From: Paenibacillus dokdonensis
GTDB taxonomy: Bacteria; Bacillota; Bacilli; Paenibacillales; Paenibacillaceae
Assembly: GCF_004916975.1 (NCBI RefSeq)
Contig: NZ_STGQ01000001.1
Span: forward strand, 2,529,939-2,593,938
Reading direction: 5' to 3'
Length of the DNA stretch: 64,000 nt
In this document: positions 61,402 to 64,000 of the stretch, piece after piece
Layout of the letters: each line of letters begins with the position of its first letter
Numbering within the stretch: position 1 is the stretch's first letter
Program-made: the position numbers and the translations under genes
The notes under the pieces: generated by a model
What the model was told of the DNA's origin: nothing
The model's database searches: none
The model's input: the letters and a program-made list of their open reading frames with translations, nothing else

Positions 61402-62252
61402 CGAAAAACTTCTCCAAGTTGGGGTGAAGTCCCTTTTTTATGCTTAGAAATCCTTGTGTATCAAGGGATCAAGTTTATGCAAAACACTCAAGTAAAAAAC
61501 GAGGTTCTAACCAACTAAATAACGGTTCAATTACTCTATCTTTAAACGATTGTCATTTTAAAAAACAAGCATAAACATTAAGGCTATCCGCAAGGCATAC
61601 CGGATCGTGGCTGAATGCCATCCGTACCATCGCCCCGCTAATCAAACCGGCATTTCCACCAACGAGATGGAGTGTATTATGGAAGACATAATGTTGAAAG
61701 CCAAGTTATGCATGTCGGCAAGCACCGAGTACCACATCAAATCGTAAGCATGATCTCTATCATTTCATGATGGCAGAGTATCCACTATATGTGCAGGAAT
61801 CCTATTACAAGGAAATGAGTTAGGCGGAATTCGAGGAACACTGCCATAAGCAGCTTCAACACGGTAAGGAATACTAGTATCGGACCCAATGACTGTTCCT
61901 TCTCGGGACTCGAGTGGAAGGGTATATCGAAGCTTTTTTCCACAAGGTACCTTGATAAACGTATAGGAACCTCAGTCCGTATGAATAACGGACACTTCCG
62001 CTCTGAAATCTGAAACTCTTGCTGAAGGCTATCGTGTGATCGCCGAAATTTCTGGATACGATGAAGTTAATCAGTGGGTACTTCTTACCCGTGCTGAAGT
62101 GATGTGAAATCAGTATGAAAAGGCTGAGGTTAAGCAATTTACGGAGTAAGAAGAAGAGTGAGGGGGTTTTTAAAGCTCCGACCCAGAAGAAATTTCTAAA
62201 ACAGCAGATACCTGAAAATTCAATAGTAATTCTTGAGTTAATGTCAAATATG
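61402..62252. other. Decayed region with unassigned fragments
   Basis: Open pieces appear at 61672-61748 (MEDIMLKAKLCMSASTEYH), 61763-61877 (EYPLYVQESYYKEM, with an internal stop) and 62002-62106 (ETLAEGYRVIAEISGYDEVN), none with a ribosome site. They look like ruins of one or more genes; I do not recognise them. Confidence 0.45.
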
Positions 62253-62852
62253 TTAAGCTTTGTGATCAAGACATGGTGTATTACGTATATACACGGTCAG
62301 CATCCTCGCAATATCTTCCGGAGGAATTGCCTGATCCGTTGTAAACCATTGTTGGATAATTCCAAATTGGGCATTCCCTAAATAAGCAATGGCATAGTCA
62401 GTAAATAAGCGGCTTTCATTGGTCATAGATGATTGATCTTGTTTCAAGTTTTCATACAAGCGAGTGCCTACTAAATACTGAAGCCGTTCTCTTAATTCTG
62501 CTGGAGCTTCCGAATGGAACAGTGCTTTAAAAAAGCTAGCATGCTTTTGCATGTATTGAAAGGCTTCGGTGATAGGGGGATAAGCTCCTTGTTGATCAGG
62601 ATGTTGCATCAAGTCTTGAATATGGATGGGCTCGAATGCCGTTAATAATCCTTTAACAAACGACGTTTCTTCGATCAGATGAAAGATATCTGTATAATGT
62701 AAATAAAAGGTGCCTCTATTTATTCCGGCTTTTTCACAAAGGTTCTTAACGGTCAGCCCTTTAATACCTTCTCTATCTAAAATAGACAACAATGCGCTCT
62801 CCATTAATGTACGACTCCGGATTACTCTCCTATCGATACTATTTTCGATCAT
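62253..62852 (-). CDS. TetR/AcrR-family regulator
   Basis: A 199-residue regulator. The DNA-binding part reads TVKNLCEKAGINRGTFYLHYTDIFHLIEE, the TetR helix-turn-helix. The C-terminal domain resembles TetR_C_24-like members. ATG 62852 follows AAGGAGGT at eight bases; the longer frame from 62870 starts within the ribosome site. Repeats GTGTTGATTAA upstream (62885-62925) are candidate operators. The target may have been the lost gene upstream, or the aldo/keto reductase at 63390. Confidence 0.9.
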   Translation of the reverse strand: MIENSIDRRVIRSRTLMESALLSILDREGIKGLTVKNLCEKAGINRGTFYLHYTDIFHLIEETSFVKGLLTAFEPIHIQDLMQHPDQQGAYPPITEAFQYMQKHASFFKALFHSEAPAELRERLQYLVGTRLYENLKQDQSSMTNESRLFTDYAIAYLGNAQFGIIQQWFTTDQAIPPEDIARMLTVYIRNTPCLDHKA

Positions 62853-62884
62853 TTGTTTACCTCCTTGCATGAATGTTGGATCTA

Positions 62885-62995
62885 TTAATCAACACTTTTG
62901 ATGGTATATCTACTAATCAACACTTGGCCTTTTATATTCATTGATCTCCTCAGTATGCTTCATTATAATTGGCTTTACAGCCTTAATCAACACGA
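62885..62995. promoter_or_regulatory. Three direct repeats upstream of the TetR gene
   Basis: TTAATCAACACTT (62885), CTAATCAACACTT (62913) and TTAATCAACACGA (62983). The first two are 28 bases apart and both lie within ATCTA.TAATCAACACTT. They are probable binding sites of the TetR protein. Confidence 0.55.
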
Positions 62996-63138
62996 GTTCA
63001 TTTTCGGGATGAGAAAATTAAAGGAGAACCACATGAAATCTCGCTGACTTGAAGGAACGGGCACAAGATTAAGCGCGTCAGGTGTAACTCCATCGGGTAT
63101 TCATAATGCTTTCTCTGTACAGAAGGAAGGAGTCACGA

Positions 63139-63376
63139 ATGAACCATCCAGCACAAATGTTTAAATATCACGCATGGCATTATACTTGACGATCCTTCCA
63201 ACGGAATTCGAAAGACACGATTATCTGAGATTGTGTTTCAAATCGTCAATCATGGCACCTATCATAGGGGCAATATATCTACGATGCTTCGTCAATTGGG
63301 ATACGCATCTATCAAGAATGATTATTCATTATTTTGGTATAAGGAACCAGGGGACATGAAAATTAAATCCACATGA
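63139..63376 (+). pseudogene. DinB-family remnant with internal deletion
   Basis: ATG 63139 (GAAGGAGT upstream) begins NHPAQMFKYHAW, the usual DinB start, and stops at codon 17. In another frame from 63188, LSEIVFQIVNHGTYHRGNIS and MLRQLGYASIKNDYSLFW, the C-terminal DinB block with its HxxYHRG metal site, run to TGA 63374. About 80 residues between them are gone. Confidence 0.7.
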
Positions 63377-63389
63377 GAGGAGAACGATC

Positions 63390-64000
63390 ATGGAATATAG
63401 ATATCTTGGAAAGACGGGTACCAAAGTCAGCACGTTTGCATTAGGCGGATCCAGTTTTGGATCAAGGGCAAGCGAAGAAGAGAGCATAAAAATGATTGAT
63501 GAGGCATTGGACTTTGGCATCAATCTGATCGACACATCTAACAGATACGGAAAAGGGGAATCAGAACGCACTATCGGAAAAGCGATTAAGAACAGACGTC
63601 AAAATGTCATATTAGCTACTAAATTTGGGGCAGAGGCGACAGATGAAATAAATCAAAGTGGTGCATCTCGCCGCTGGATTCGAACGGCTGTTGAACAAAG
63701 TCTTTTACGTTTGCAAACCGACTATATAGATCTTTACCAGCTTCATCTTCCTTTTGAATCTGTTGCTTATGAGGAGATTCTATTAACGTTGAATGATCTG
63801 GTGAGAGAAGGGAAGATTCATCATATCGGCACTTCAAATCACCTGGGTTGGCAAATGGTTCAAGCACAAGCCATTAGTGATCGATATCATATTCAGCGTT
63901 TTGTAAGTGAGCAAACACCTTATTCTATGATCAATCGACGAATGGAGTTTGAACTTGCTGAAGTCGCTAAACAATATGACCTCTCTTTATTTGTGTACAG
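63390..64000 (+). CDS. Aldo/keto reductase, truncated by the window edge
   Basis: The first 203 residues of an aldo/keto reductase. The start MEYRYLGKTGTKVSTFALGG and LIDTSNRYGKGESE are family hallmarks; the catalytic set is Asp in LIDTS, Tyr in NRYG, Lys in ILATKFG and His in YQLHLPF. It reduces aldehydes or ketones with NADPH in the cytoplasm. GAGAGGAG precedes the ATG. The rest lies outside the window. Confidence 0.93.
   Translation, partial: MEYRYLGKTGTKVSTFALGGSSFGSRASEEESIKMIDEALDFGINLIDTSNRYGKGESERTIGKAIKNRRQNVILATKFGAEATDEINQSGASRRWIRTAVEQSLLRLQTDYIDLYQLHLPFESVAYEEILLTLNDLVREGKIHHIGTSNHLGWQMVQAQAISDRYHIQRFVSEQTPYSMINRRMEFELAEVAKQYDLSLFVY

Noticed and set aside
60125..61455. Defining full insertion-sequence boundaries for the DDE transposase
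   Set aside because: Candidate ends share only a few bases and no target duplication was found, so just the gene is annotated.

Overview
The window looks like a chromosomal segment of a Paenibacillus-type spore-forming Firmicute. This rests on strong AGGAGG ribosome sites, frequent GTG and TTG starts, a YesM/YesN two-component pair beside a sugar ABC transporter, several secreted proteins with copper-amine-oxidase N-terminal (stalk) domains, and a FIMAH-like C-terminal domain on a secreted carbohydrate-binding protein. No rRNA, tRNA or CRISPR array was seen. The genus is inferred, not proven.

Layout. 1-2.6 kb: 3' part of a secreted multi-CBM6 protein, broken by a frameshift. 2.6-5.2 kb: virginiamycin-lyase-like and aminoglycoside-phosphotransferase-like remnants, an SRPBCC protein, a cold-shock protein and a small secreted protein. 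5.2-10.6 kb: a redox regulon (ArsR-rhodanese regulator, thioredoxin, MFS transporter, FAD amine oxidase, thioredoxin reductase) whose three promoter regions carry the same inverted repeat. 10.9-23 kb: small accessory units (DUF2975 protein plus HTH, a P-loop kinase, RarD-type permease, an atypical cold-shock protein, stalk-domain and leucine-rich-repeat secreted proteins, an Hsp33-like protein with a MerR regulator, an XRE/DUF4386/oxidoreductase operon). 23-38.7 kb: resistance and detoxification genes (APH-type kinase, NmrA oxidoreductase/TetR, DinB, methyltransferase, AraC/MFS pair, AraC/quinone oxidoreductase, nucleotidyltransferase). 38.9-45.2 kb: a run of single genes (P-loop kinase, acetyltransferases, nucleosidase, Nudix) separated by copies of an imperfect palindromic element that resembles integron attC sites; one gene is split by a complete IS3-family element. 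45.2-46.6 kb: divergent MerR/SDR pair. 47.6-58.9 kb: a remnant polysaccharide-degrading gene, then an intact glycan-uptake locus (YesM/YesN, binding protein, two permeases, GH130-like phosphorylase, FAD oxidoreductase, SGNH esterase). 59-64 kb: MarR, NmrA and DinB remnants, a DDE transposase, a TetR regulator and the start of an aldo/keto reductase.

Two features dominate. First, gene decay is heavy: more than a dozen remnants, one nonsense-split gene and one IS-split gene. Second, intergenic DNA is rich in several dispersed repeat families placed just after genes, in a few cases sharing the stop codon with the gene. The attC-like family in the 39-44 kb array is the strongest candidate for an undescribed system; no integrase lies in the window.
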